NCBI RefSeq assembly: GCF_046542825.1
Contig: NZ_JBKHAQ010000004.1
Location: 1 to 53,089 of the forward strand
Direction of reading: 5' to 3'
Origin: Rhodosalinus sp046542825
GTDB lineage: Bacteria; Pseudomonadota; Alphaproteobacteria; Rhodobacterales; Rhodobacteraceae
Length of the DNA stretch: 53,089 nt
The notes under the pieces were generated by a model. The model was not told the DNA's origin and did no database searches. It worked only from the letters and a program-made list of their open reading frames with translations. A program made the translations under genes and the position numbers. Positions 42,996 to 51,878 of the stretch are shown here, in pieces. Every line of letters starts with the position of its first letter. Within the stretch, counting starts at the first letter, position 1.

Positions 42996-43748
42996 ATGGA
43001 CATCCGATTCGACGGCAAGACCGCGCTGGTGACCGGCGCAGGACAGGGCATCGGCGCGGCCATCGCGCAGGAACTCGCCGCAGGCGGTGCAACCGTGGTG
43101 GTCGCCGATCTGGACGAGGACGCCGCGAAATCCGTTGCGGCCGAGATCGGCGCCGCGGGTGGCACGGCACACGCCACGAAGGTCGACACCGGCGACGCGG
43201 CGCAGGTCGAGGCGATGGTGGACTTCGCCATCGAGACCACCGGCGCGCTGCACCTGCTGGTCAACAACGCCGGCATCGGCGGGGAGCGCGAGGCGATCGC
43301 GGACTACCCGCTCGACGCCTGGCACAAGGTGATCGACGTCAACCTGCACGGCGTCTTCTACGGCATGAAATTCGCGATCCCGAAGATGCTGGAGGCCGGC
43401 GGCGGCGCCATCGTGAACATGTCGTCGATCCTGGGCAGCGTGGGCTTCGCGCAGTCCTCGCCCTATGTCGCGACCAAGCACGCCCTCGTGGGGCTCACCC
43501 GCAACGCGGCGCTGGAATACGCGGCGCAGGGCATCCGGGTGAACGCGGTCGGCCCGGCCTTCATCGACACGCCGCTGCTCTCGGCGCTCGACGACGAGAT
43601 GCGGGCCGGGCTCACGTCGCTCCACCCCATCGGCCGGCTGGGCCGGCCCGAGGAGGTGGCCGCGCTCACCGTCTTCCTGCTGTCCGAGCGTGCCGCTTTC
43701 ATCAACGGCAGCTACCACCTGGTCGACGGCGGCTACACCTCGCAATAG
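42996..43748 (+). CDS. Short-chain dehydrogenase/reductase (SDR), FabG/glucose-dehydrogenase-like
   Basis: 250 residues, classical SDR. NAD(P)-binding TGAGQGIG (~14-21), Asp-rich ADLDE after strand 2 suggests NAD preference, NNAG (~89-92), catalytic Ser in NMSSILGS (~140), Tyr and Lys in SPYVATKHAL (Tyr ~154, Lys ~158), and IRVNAVGPAFIDTPLL. C-terminal INGSYHLVDGGYTSQ is typical. ATG is preceded by AAAGGAGA. Substrate unknown; the protein family covers many alcohols, sugars and acyl chains. Confidence 0.9.
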   Translation: MDIRFDGKTALVTGAGQGIGAAIAQELAAGGATVVVADLDEDAAKSVAAEIGAAGGTAHATKVDTGDAAQVEAMVDFAIETTGALHLLVNNAGIGGEREAIADYPLDAWHKVIDVNLHGVFYGMKFAIPKMLEAGGGAIVNMSSILGSVGFAQSSPYVATKHALVGLTRNAALEYAAQGIRVNAVGPAFIDTPLLSALDDEMRAGLTSLHPIGRLGRPEEVAALTVFLLSERAAFINGSYHLVDGGYTSQ

Positions 43749-43826
43749 CGCCCTGCCGAAGAAAGACCGCCGCGCGTCGGGAACCGGCTTGCGCGCGGCG
43801 GTCGGGATGCGAAGCTGGGCCGCGTC

Positions 43827-45092
43827 ATGCGCACGCTCCTGTCCTTCGCGGCCCTCTTCCTCTCGATCATCCTTCTGCAGCTTTCCTCGGGGGCGGTGGC
43901 ACCGCTCGACGCGCTCTCGGGGCTGCGGCTGGGCTTCACCACGCAACAGATCGGCCTTCTGGGTTCGGCGCATTTCATCGGTTTCTTCATCGGCTGCTGG
44001 TGGGCGCCGCGGCTGATGGGCAGCGTGGGCCACGCGCGCGCCTTCGCGGCCTTCACCGCGATGGGCGCGGTGGGCATCCTGATGCACATGCTGATCCTGG
44101 ATCCTTATGCCTGGGCCGTCATGCGGGTGGCGCAGGGGCTGTGCATCGCGGGCTGCTTCACCGTGATCGAGGCCTGGCTTCAGGCCAAGGTCACCAACGC
44201 CACCCGCGGCCGGACGATGGGCGCCTACCGTGTCGCTGACATGGGCGCCTCGCTGGTGGCGCAGCTGATGATCGGCGTGCTGGAGCCCGCCTCCTACGTC
44301 TCCTACAATATCCTTGCGCTGTTCTGCTGCGCGGCCCTGCTGCCGCTCACGCTGACCACCGTGCGCCCGCCCGAGACGCCCGCGGCGCCGCGGCTGAAGC
44401 CGGGCCTTGCACTGGCGATCTCGCCGCTTGCGGTGGCGGGCGTTCTGGTGGCGGCGGTGTCCAGCGCGGCCTTCCGCATGGTGGGCCCGGTCTACGGCCG
44501 ACAGGTGGGGCTGGAGGTGGACCAGATCGCCTTTTTCCTCGCGGCCTTCGTCGCGGGCGGGGCGCTCGCGCAGTATCCGGCCGGCTGGCTCGCGGACAAG
44601 CTCGACCGGCGCTGGGTGCTGATCGGCTTTTCGGCGGCCGCTATTGGAAGCTGCGTCATCACGGTGGCCGCGCAGGGGGTGGGCACCGCGGGCATCCTGC
44701 TGATCGCGGGGCTGTTCGGGCTCACGACCTTCCCGATCTACTCGATCTCCGCGGCCCACGCGCATGACTTCGCCACCTCCGATCAGCGGGTGGAACTGTC
44801 GGCGGCGCACATGTTCTGGTTCGCGACAGGCGCGATCTTCGCGCCCTGGCTCTCCTCGGCGCTGATCGACGGCTTCGGGCCGCCCGCGCTGTTCGTCATG
44901 GTGGCGGTCGCGCACGCGCTGCTCGTGGTCTTCGGCCTTGTGCGGATGCGCGCGCGCCCGGTCTCGGAGCGGCGCACGCCCTATGTCTGGGTGCCGCGGA
45001 CGTCCTTCGTGATCGGCCGTCTGATGGCGGCGGTGCGCGAGGGGACGAACGGGCGCCGGCGCGAGGATCGCGACCGCGACGCAGGCCCCTAG
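43827..45092 (+). CDS. MFS transporter (YcaD-like)
   Basis: 421 residues with about 12 helices. First half: SIILLQLSSGAVAPLDALSGLRLGF, GSAHFIGFFIGCWWAPRLMGSVGHARAF (motif A region) and MRVAQGLCIAGCFTVIEAWLQAKVTNATRGR. Second half begins after residue ~190 and includes GRQVGLEVDQIAFFLAAFVAGGALAQYPAGWLADKLDRRWVLIGF split over motif A'. The acidic EAWLQ helix is typical of YcaD-like permeases. C-terminal 35 residues are basic and cytosolic. Substrate unknown. It lies 78 nt after the SDR gene. Confidence 0.88.
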   Translation: MRTLLSFAALFLSIILLQLSSGAVAPLDALSGLRLGFTTQQIGLLGSAHFIGFFIGCWWAPRLMGSVGHARAFAAFTAMGAVGILMHMLILDPYAWAVMRVAQGLCIAGCFTVIEAWLQAKVTNATRGRTMGAYRVADMGASLVAQLMIGVLEPASYVSYNILALFCCAALLPLTLTTVRPPETPAAPRLKPGLALAISPLAVAGVLVAAVSSAAFRMVGPVYGRQVGLEVDQIAFFLAAFVAGGALAQYPAGWLADKLDRRWVLIGFSAAAIGSCVITVAAQGVGTAGILLIAGLFGLTTFPIYSISAAHAHDFATSDQRVELSAAHMFWFATGAIFAPWLSSALIDGFGPPALFVMVAVAHALLVVFGLVRMRARPVSERRTPYVWVPRTSFVIGRLMAAVREGTNGRRREDRDRDAGP

Positions 45093-45147
45093 CCCCTGCC
45101 GCGCCCCTGCGCTAGAGACGCGCGGGCGGCAGGGCAGCGAGGCGCGC

Positions 45148-46863
45148 ATGGCACGGCATCTGATCACCTCGGCGATCCCCTACATCAACGGGGTCAAGCA
45201 TCTGGGCAATCTGGTGGGCTCGCAGCTGCCTGCGGACTTGTATGCCCGCTACCTCCGCGCGCGCGGCCACGAGGTGCTGTTCCTCTGCGCCACGGACGAG
45301 CACGGCACGCCTGCGGAACTGGCCGCCGCGAAGGCGGGCAAGCCGGTGGCAGAGTATTGCGCGGAGATGCACGGCGTGCAGTCGGAGCTTGCGCGGGGCT
45401 TCCGCCTGTCCTTCGACCATTTCGGGCGTTCCTCCTCGGACCAGAACCGGCGGCTGACCCAGCATCTTGCCGTGAAACTCTTCGAGGCCGGGCTGATCGA
45501 GGAGCGAAGCGAGCGGCAGGTCTATTCGGTGGCGGACGGCCGCTTCCTGCCCGACCGCTACATCGAGGGCACCTGCCCCAACTGCGGCTACGACAAGGCG
45601 CGCGGCGACCAGTGCGAGAACTGCACCAAGCAGCTCGACCCGACCGACCTGATAAACCCGCGCAGCGCGATCTCGGGCTCGACCGAGCTGGAGGTGCGGG
45701 AAACCAAGCACCTCTACCTGATGCAGTCGAAGCTGCGCGACCGGCTGGCGGCCTGGATCGACGAACAGGAAGACTGGCCCGTGCTCACCACCTCGATCGC
45801 GCGGAAATGGCTCTTCGACGGCGAGGGGCTGCAGGACCGGGGCATCACCCGCGATCTCGACTGGGGCATCCCCGTGCAGTTCGAGGGCGCGCCTTGGACG
45901 GGGATGGAGGGCAAGGTCTTCTACGTCTGGTTCGACGCGCCCATCGAATACATCGCCTGCGCCGCCGAATGGGCCGAGGCGCAGGGGAAACCCGACGCCC
46001 AATGGGAACGCTGGTGGCGCACCGGGCGCGGCGCGGACGACGTGCGCTATACCCAGTTCATGGGCAAGGACAACGTGCCCTTCCACACGCTGAGCTTTCC
46101 CGCCACGCTGATCGGCTCGGGCGAGGACTGGAAGCTGGTCGATTACATCAAGTCCTTCAATTACCTCAATTACGACGGCGGCCAGTTCTCCACCAGCCAG
46201 GGGCGCGGCGTCTTCATGGACGACGCGCTGGAGCTGCTGCCGGCGGATTACTGGCGCTGGTGGCTGCTGTCGCGCGCACCGGAAAACTCGGATTCCGAGT
46301 TCACATGGGAGAATTTCCAGGGCGGCGTGAACAAGGATCTCGCCGACGTGCTGGGCAACTTCGTCAGCCGCGTGACGAAGTTCTGCCGCTCGAAGTTCGG
46401 CGAGGCGGTGCCCGAGGGCGGCGACTGGGGCGATCCGGAACGGCAGCTGATCGCCGACCTGTCCGAAGGGCTGGCGCGCTACGAGGCGGCGATGGAGGCC
46501 ATCGCCGTGCGCCGGGCGGCGCAGGAACTGCGCGCGCTCTGGGTGCTGGGCAACGAATACCTGCAGCAGGCCGCGCCCTGGGCCGCCTACAAGGAGGATC
46601 CCGCGCGCGCGGCGGCGATCATCCGCCTCGCGCTGAACCTGATCCCGGTCTATGCGGAGCTCTCCGCCCCCTTCATCCCCGATGCGGCCGACACGCTGCG
46701 CGCCGCGATGAAGAGCAAGGCCGGTTGGCCCGCGGACATGGAGGCCGCGCTGCGCACGCTGCCCCCGGGCCACGGTTTCGAGGTGCCGGAGATGCTGTTC
46801 CGCAAGATCACCGACGAGGAGCGCGACACTTGGCAGGCGCGCTTCGCAGGTGGGCGCGGCTGA
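45148..46863 (+). CDS. metG: Methionyl-tRNA synthetase
   Basis: 571 residues, class I synthetase without the C-terminal tRNA-binding extension. HIGH-type motif in PYINGVKHLGN (~11-21), zinc knuckle Cys143, Cys146, Cys156 and Cys159 (CPNCGYDKARGDQCENC), WFDAPIEYIA (~261-270) and WGIPV. The KMSKS loop reads QFSTS (346-350); KFSTS is common in this branch, and the change to Gln is slightly unusual. The anticodon-binding helix bundle covers the last ~200 residues. No second tRNA-binding domain is attached; the separate CsaA-like protein at 3707 is a different gene. Confidence 0.94.
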   Translation: MARHLITSAIPYINGVKHLGNLVGSQLPADLYARYLRARGHEVLFLCATDEHGTPAELAAAKAGKPVAEYCAEMHGVQSELARGFRLSFDHFGRSSSDQNRRLTQHLAVKLFEAGLIEERSERQVYSVADGRFLPDRYIEGTCPNCGYDKARGDQCENCTKQLDPTDLINPRSAISGSTELEVRETKHLYLMQSKLRDRLAAWIDEQEDWPVLTTSIARKWLFDGEGLQDRGITRDLDWGIPVQFEGAPWTGMEGKVFYVWFDAPIEYIACAAEWAEAQGKPDAQWERWWRTGRGADDVRYTQFMGKDNVPFHTLSFPATLIGSGEDWKLVDYIKSFNYLNYDGGQFSTSQGRGVFMDDALELLPADYWRWWLLSRAPENSDSEFTWENFQGGVNKDLADVLGNFVSRVTKFCRSKFGEAVPEGGDWGDPERQLIADLSEGLARYEAAMEAIAVRRAAQELRALWVLGNEYLQQAAPWAAYKEDPARAAAIIRLALNLIPVYAELSAPFIPDAADTLRAAMKSKAGWPADMEAALRTLPPGHGFEVPEMLFRKITDEERDTWQARFAGGRG

Positions 46864-46870
46864 GCGCAAA

Positions 46871-46923
46871 AGCGAACACAAACGAAAACACAGCTTGACG
46901 TTTTCTTTCGGTTGGGGTGTTCT
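46871..46923 (+). promoter_or_regulatory. Candidate glpD promoter with GlpR/DeoR-like repeats
   Basis: TTGACG (46895-46900) and TGTTCT (46918-46923) are 17 nt apart. AACGAAAAC (46881-46889) and GTTTTCTTT (46900-46908) form an imperfect inverted repeat across the -35, and GCGAAC/ACGAAA units repeat upstream. DeoR-type glycerol repressors bind A/T-rich TTTCG/CGAAA repeats, so glycerol-3-phosphate control is plausible. Confidence 0.45.
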
Positions 46924-46951
46924 CCGCACGAGCGTGACGGAGACCGCACCC

Positions 46952-48547
46952 ATGCCTGCCCAGACTTTCGACGCGCCCTGCGATCTCTTCGTGATCGGCG
47001 GGGGGATCAATGGCTGCGGCATCGCGCGCGACGCGGCCGGGCGCGGGCTGACGGTCACGCTGGCCGAGAAGGGCGATCTTGGCGGCGCGACCTCCTCGGC
47101 CTCGACCAAGCTCTTTCACGGCGGGCTGCGCTACCTGGAGTATTTCGAGTTCCGCCTGGTCCGCGCGGCGCTGGCCGAGCGCGAGGTGCTGCTGGACGCG
47201 ATGCCGCATATCGCCTGGCCGCTGCGCTTCGTGCTGCCGCTGGCGCCCGACATGCGCTTCGAGACCGAAACGCCGGCGGGCCGCCTGATCGCGCGCGTCC
47301 TGCCCTGGACGAAGGGGCGGCGCCCGGCGTGGATGATCCGCGCGGGGCTGTTTCTCTACGACCATCTCAGCCGCCGGCGCCTCCTGCCAGGGACCGAGCC
47401 GCTGGACCTGACGCGCGCACCGGAGGGCGCACCGCTGCGCGAGGGGCTCACCCGCGCCTTCGCCTATTCCGACGTCTGGGTCGATGACGCGCGGCTGGTG
47501 ATCGCCAACGCGCGCGACGCGGAAGCTCTGGGCGCGACCATCCTGCCCCGCTGCGAGGTGCTGCGGGCCGAGGTGCAGGGCGGCCTCTGGCACGTCACGC
47601 TGCGCGACGCGGAAACGGGGCAGACGCAGCATCGCACCGCCCGCGCGCTGGTGAACGCCGCGGGGCCCTGGGCGGGAGAGGTTCTGGGCCGCGCCGTCGG
47701 GCGCAACGCCCGCGCCCGCGTGCGGCTGGTGCGCGGCAGCCACATCGTGACCCGCCGCCTCTTCGACCACGACAGCGCCTATATCCTGCAGGGGCCGGAC
47801 GGGCGCGTGGTCTTCGCGATCCCGTATGAGCGCGACTTCACCCTGATCGGCACCACCGACGCGCCGCATCCCGATCCCGACACCGCGCCGCGCTGCACCG
47901 ACGAAGAGGCAGACTATCTGCTGGGTTTCGTCAACCGATGGCTCAGGCGCCCGCTGGGCCGCGACGATATCGTCTGGCGCTTCGCGGGCGTGCGGCCGCT
48001 CTATGACGACGGGGCGAGTTCGGACACCGCGGCCACCCGCGACTATGTGCTCGAGCGCGACACCGGTGCCGGCGCGCCGCTGCTGTCCGTCTTCGGGGGC
48101 AAGATTACCACCTATCGCCGGCTGGCCGAGGACGCGCTGGGCGCGCTGGCGCCCGACCTCCCGGGGCTTGCCGCGCCATGGACAGCCGGCGCTCCGCTGC
48201 CGGGCGCGGGTTTCGCGCCGCAGGCGTTAGAGGCCGAGATCGCCGCCCTGCGCGCCGCCTACCCCTTCCTGGGCGAGGACTGGGCCCTGCGCCTGTTCCG
48301 CGCCTATGGCCGCGAGGCGCAGGAGATGCTTGGCGATGCGACCGGGCCGGCCGATCTGGGCCGCGATTTCGGCGCCACTCTGACCGAGGCGGAACTGGAC
48401 TGGATGGTGCGGCGCGAATATGCCCGAACGGCGGAGGACGCGCTCTGGCGCCGCAGCAAGCTGGGCCTGCGGTTGGGTGCCGGCGCACAGGCGGCGGTGG
48501 CCGACTGGATCGCATCGGCGCGCGCGCTTCGGGCGGCGGCGGAATAG
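46952..48547 (+). CDS. glpD: Glycerol-3-phosphate dehydrogenase (aerobic, FAD)
   Basis: 531 residues. Membrane-associated flavoprotein oxidising glycerol 3-phosphate to dihydroxyacetone phosphate and passing electrons to quinone. FAD motif VIGGGINGCGIARDAAGRG (~14-32), SSASTKLFHGGLRYLEYFEFRLV (~48-70), VRLVRGSHIV (~255) and the C-terminal DAKR-like GGKITTYRRLAEDAL region are all present. ATG at 46952 has ACGGAGA upstream; a frame reaching back to 46850 overlaps metG. It is followed after 28 nt by glpK, a natural catabolic pair. Confidence 0.94.
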   Translation: MPAQTFDAPCDLFVIGGGINGCGIARDAAGRGLTVTLAEKGDLGGATSSASTKLFHGGLRYLEYFEFRLVRAALAEREVLLDAMPHIAWPLRFVLPLAPDMRFETETPAGRLIARVLPWTKGRRPAWMIRAGLFLYDHLSRRRLLPGTEPLDLTRAPEGAPLREGLTRAFAYSDVWVDDARLVIANARDAEALGATILPRCEVLRAEVQGGLWHVTLRDAETGQTQHRTARALVNAAGPWAGEVLGRAVGRNARARVRLVRGSHIVTRRLFDHDSAYILQGPDGRVVFAIPYERDFTLIGTTDAPHPDPDTAPRCTDEEADYLLGFVNRWLRRPLGRDDIVWRFAGVRPLYDDGASSDTAATRDYVLERDTGAGAPLLSVFGGKITTYRRLAEDALGALAPDLPGLAAPWTAGAPLPGAGFAPQALEAEIAALRAAYPFLGEDWALRLFRAYGREAQEMLGDATGPADLGRDFGATLTEAELDWMVRREYARTAEDALWRRSKLGLRLGAGAQAAVADWIASARALRAAAE

Positions 48548-48575
48548 CGCCCCTCCGCACGACAGGGAGGGACGC

Positions 48576-50060
48576 ATGAGCTACATTCTGGCGATAGATC
48601 AGGGCACCACCTCGAGCCGCGCCATCGTCTTCGACGGCGATCTGCGGCCGGTGGCGCAGGCCGGCCGCGAATTCGAACAGCACTATCCCTCGCCCGGCCG
48701 GGTCGAGCACGACGCCGAGGAACTCTTCGAGACCTGCGTGCAGAGCGCGCAGGCGGCGCTGGCGCGCGCAGGCATCGGGGCAGGCGATCTGGCCGGCATC
48801 GGGATCACCAACCAGCGCGAGACGGTGGTGCTGTGGGAGCGCGCGACGGGCCGCCCGGTGCATCGCGCCATCGTCTGGCAGGACCGCCGCACCGCCGAAA
48901 CCTGCCGCGCGCTGGCAGAGGCGGGGCACGAGCCGGAGGTGACCGCGCGCTCCGGCCTGCTGCTCGACCCGTATTTCAGCGCGACGAAACTCGCCTGGCT
49001 TCTGGACCGCGACCCGGACCTGCGCGCGGCGGCAGAAGCGGGCCGGCTTGCCTTCGGCACGGTGGACAGCTGGCTGATCTGGCGGCTGACCGGCGGGCGC
49101 GTGCATGCGACGGATGCCACCAACGCGTCCCGGACGATGCTGTGGGATATCCGTGAAAACCGTTGGTCTCCAGAGCTTTGCGCGCTCTTCCGCATGCCCC
49201 GGGCGCTGCTGCCGGAGGTCCGCGACTGCGCCGCGGACTACGGCACGACGGACCCCGGCGTGCTGGGCGCGGCGGTGCCGATCCGGGGCGTCGCGGGCGA
49301 TCAGCAGGCGGCAGCGATGGGGCAGGCCTGTTTCCGGCCGGGGATGCTGAAGGCGACCTACGGCACCGGCTGCTTCGCGTTGCTCAACACGGGGGAGGTC
49401 GCCGTGCCCTCCTCCAACCGGCTGCTGACGACGGTTGCGGCGCGGCTTGACGGGCGGACGACCTATGCGCTGGAGGGCGCGATCTTCGTGGCCGGCGCCG
49501 CGGTGCAATGGCTGCGCGACGGGCTGGGCCTGCTGGGCCGCGCGGCAGAGGCCGACGCGCTGGCCGCGCGGGCGGACCCGGCGCAGGAGGTGCTGATGGT
49601 GCCCGCCTTCACCGGTCTCGGCGCGCCCTGGTGGGCGCCCGAGGCGCGCGGCGCGCTCTTCGGCCTGACGCGCAACGCGGGGCCCGCGGAGCTTGCCCGC
49701 GCGGCGCTGGAAAGCGCAGGTTACCAGACGCGCGACCTTATGGACGCGATGCGCGCCGACTGGCCCGAGGCGCCCGAGGCCGTGCTGCGCGTCGACGGCG
49801 GCATGAGCGCAAGCGCGCATGCCATGCAGTTCCTCTCCGACATCCTGGGCGCGGCGGTGGAACGGCCCGAGGTGCTGGAGACCACGGCGCTGGGCGCGGC
49901 CTGGCTCGCCGGGCGGCAGGCGGGGCTCTACCCGACGGAGGCCGAAATGGCCGCGCGCTGGTACGCCGAGCGGCGCTTCATCCCCACGATGGCCACCGAG
50001 GACCGTGACCGCCGCCACGCGCGCTGGCGCCGCGCCGTCGCGGCCGTGCTGGCGGTCTGA
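48576..50060 (+). CDS. glpK: Glycerol kinase
   Basis: 494 residues. FGGY-family kinase converting glycerol to glycerol 3-phosphate. N-terminal AIDQGTTSSRAIVFD (~5-19), ITNQRETVVLWERATGRPVHRAIVWQDRRT (split around residue 75-105), GTVDSWLIWRLTGG, DQQAAAMGQACF (~243-254) and the C-terminal RVDGGMSASAHAMQFL. A strong AGGGAGGG precedes ATG. It lies 28 nt after glpD. No glpF facilitator or glpR regulator is in the window. Confidence 0.96.
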   Translation: MSYILAIDQGTTSSRAIVFDGDLRPVAQAGREFEQHYPSPGRVEHDAEELFETCVQSAQAALARAGIGAGDLAGIGITNQRETVVLWERATGRPVHRAIVWQDRRTAETCRALAEAGHEPEVTARSGLLLDPYFSATKLAWLLDRDPDLRAAAEAGRLAFGTVDSWLIWRLTGGRVHATDATNASRTMLWDIRENRWSPELCALFRMPRALLPEVRDCAADYGTTDPGVLGAAVPIRGVAGDQQAAAMGQACFRPGMLKATYGTGCFALLNTGEVAVPSSNRLLTTVAARLDGRTTYALEGAIFVAGAAVQWLRDGLGLLGRAAEADALAARADPAQEVLMVPAFTGLGAPWWAPEARGALFGLTRNAGPAELARAALESAGYQTRDLMDAMRADWPEAPEAVLRVDGGMSASAHAMQFLSDILGAAVERPEVLETTALGAAWLAGRQAGLYPTEAEMAARWYAERRFIPTMATEDRDRRHARWRRAVAAVLAV

Positions 50061-50081
50061 CGCGCCGCTCCTCGGTCCCTG

Positions 50082-50103
50082 CGGTCCCTCTTCGCGAGGA
50101 CCG
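50082..50103 (+). terminator. Possible hairpin after glpK
   Basis: CGGTCCCTC and GAGGACCG pair across the loop TTCGC with one bulged base, starting 21 nt after the glpK stop. No run of T follows, so it may be a mRNA-stabilising stem and not an intrinsic terminator. Confidence 0.3.
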
Positions 50104-50125
50104 ACCGGAGGGAGGGACGAGCGCC

Positions 50126-50651
50126 CTAACCGGCCGGGCAGTCCCCGACCGGCCAGTCCCAGACCGCGCGGCAGGCCAGCGTCCGGTCCATCAGCCGCGC
50201 CCGGTCGGCCAGCAGCGCCTCTGCCGCGGCGAGGCGCGCGCCACGCAGCGCCGGGTCGCAGGCCCTGCCGCAGGTGGAAGCCGGGCAGCACGCCCTCGAA
50301 CGTCCTGCGCGCCGGGTCGCGGGGGGCGACGTGGCGCGGATCGGGCGCGGTGTCGGTGTAGCCGAAGAGCGTGGGCAGGTAGCCCGCCCGCCGCGCGGCC
50401 AGCGCAAGGGTGTCGAAGCGCGCATCAAGCCCCGCACCGTTCCAGACGACGCGGTGATTCATCTGGTAAAGCCCGGTGTGCAGCGAGGCGCGCGCCGGCG
50501 AGCAGGGCGCGCAGGGCGCGTAGTGACGGGCGAACAGGGTGCCCTCGGCGGCGAGCGCATCGAGCGCGGGCGTCTGCACCGGAAAGCCCAGCGCGCCCAG
50601 CCAGTCGCCCCGCCACTGGTCCGCCGTGATGAGCAGGATGTTGGGCCGCAT
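50126..50651 (-). pseudogene. Sulfatase-family gene, truncated and frameshifted
   Basis: From ATG 50651 about 130 residues match the N-terminus of sulfatases: MRPNILLITADQWRGDWLG with the metal-binding Asp, then CAPCSPARASLHTG, which holds the formylglycine motif C-x-P-x-R and remains intact, and YLPTLFGYTDTAPDP. Near 50260-50280 the match is lost; after a frame change the strand reads RGARLAAAEALLADRARLMDRT and stops at 50126, which vaguely resembles a sulfatase C-terminus. The ~350-residue middle is missing. AAGGAAACC before the ATG shows a former ribosome site. I read it as a deletion plus frameshift. Confidence 0.75.
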
Positions 50652-50687
50652 TGCCAGGTTTCCTTGTCCGCCGCTGGCTGCCGCGGC

Positions 50688-50705
50688 GCAGTCTTCCGAG
50701 ACTGC
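50688..50705. repeat. Perfect 7-4-7 hairpin between the GGDEF gene and the sulfatase remnant
   Basis: GCAGTCT-TCCG-AGACTGC. It lies in the 252-nt gap between the GGDEF stop (50904) and the sulfatase start (50651), in which I see no gene. It has no T run. It could end the GGDEF transcript or be an operator of the dead gene. Confidence 0.4.
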
Positions 50706-50903
50706 CCCCGGAAATCCAGCCGCCGCAAGGGGCTTGAGAGCAGGATTTGCTTCGGGATGCCGGCCACGATGCCTTGCCCTGCCCAGAGGGCGCGCCGTGC
50801 CGCGCGCTCCTGCAGTCCGCGCAGGATGCCCGGGGCCGGCAAGCAGCGCCATCGCAGGAACGCCGTGCCCGGGATCGAGGCGGCGGGGGACGGCTGCACG
50901 CAC

Positions 50904-51875
50904 TCAGCGCCCGGCGTCGGCGAACCGGTGCTGTGCACGCCCCGCCGCCTTTGAGGCATAGAGCGCGCGATCCGCGTCCGCCAGCATCTGCGCCAGGTCC
51001 GGCCGGGCATAGGCCCAGGAGAGCGCGCTGCCCGCGCTGGCCGAGATCCGGGCAAGTTGTCCCTCGAAGGGCACCGGCTCCTCGATCCGGCGAATGAGCC
51101 GCTGCGCGATGCGCTCGACGGTGGCCCGCGCGCCCGGGTCGTTCAGCAGGATCACGAACTCGTCGCCGCCCACGCGCGCGACGGTATCGGCATCGCGGGT
51201 TTCGTCCACGAGGATGCGCGCGACCTGTTGCAACACGTGATCGCCCGCCGCATGGCCCATGGTGTCGTTGACCGCCTTGAAGAAATCGAGGTCCACCTGC
51301 ATCAGCGCGAAACGCGCGTTGCGCGCGATCAGCCGGGTGAGAACGTGGTTCAGCGCGCGGCGGTTCTTGAGCCCCGTCAGCGTGTCGGTAAAGGCCTGTT
51401 CCTCGGCCGCGATCATCGCGCCTTGCAGGCGCAGGTTCAGGGTGCGCGACGCCTCCATCGCGGCGGATTTCGCCTCGACCAGATAGAGCATTTCCATGGC
51501 AAGGTCGGTGGCCGCGAAATCGGCATTGGTGAGGTCGTAGTCGCGCACCGCGTCGAGGATCGAGATGCCGAAGGAGAGGTTGAGAATGGCCCCCTGCCCG
51601 CCCGGCATCGGCACCAGCACGCCCTTGAGCTTTGTCTGTGGCGCATCGCGAAGCCGAAGGTGCAGGCGCATCCGGGCATGGGCGAGCAGCGCCTCGATGC
51701 CGTCCACAGCGCGCGGGCGGAACACCTCGATCACGTCGAAGGCGTAGCGCCCCGCGAGCGTCCGTTCGGTAAAGAGCTTCGACAGGGTGGGCCCGACATG
51801 CGCGATGCGCCCCTCCATGTCGAGGATCGCGTGCATCGGGCAAAGCGCGTCGAGAACGTCGGGACAGGCCCCCAT
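50904..51875 (-). CDS. Diguanylate cyclase with N-terminal HNOBA domain
   Basis: 323 residues. Residues ~10-150 are a heme-NO-binding-associated (HNOBA, PAS-like) domain: IVIEV-like FDVIEVFRPRAVDGIEALLAHARMRLHLRLRD and the diagnostic YDLTNADFAATDLAMEMLYLVEA (~113-135). A coiled linker leads to a GGDEF domain (~162-315) with DxLTGLKNRRAL, DLDFFKAVND and an intact active site GGDEF (236-240). The inhibitory I-site RxxD (Arg227-Asp230) stands exactly five residues before it. It should make cyclic di-GMP under control of the H-NOX protein encoded 3 nt upstream. ATG at 51875; no membrane segment. Confidence 0.92.
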   Translation of the reverse strand: MGACPDVLDALCPMHAILDMEGRIAHVGPTLSKLFTERTLAGRYAFDVIEVFRPRAVDGIEALLAHARMRLHLRLRDAPQTKLKGVLVPMPGGQGAILNLSFGISILDAVRDYDLTNADFAATDLAMEMLYLVEAKSAAMEASRTLNLRLQGAMIAAEEQAFTDTLTGLKNRRALNHVLTRLIARNARFALMQVDLDFFKAVNDTMGHAAGDHVLQQVARILVDETRDADTVARVGGDEFVILLNDPGARATVERIAQRLIRRIEEPVPFEGQLARISASAGSALSWAYARPDLAQMLADADRALYASKAAGRAQHRFADAGR

Positions 51876-51878
51876 CGC

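Noticed and set aside
50652..50903. Possible small gene between the sulfatase remnant and the GGDEF gene
   Set aside because: Frames here are shadows without similarity; only a short hairpin at 50688-50705 stands out.
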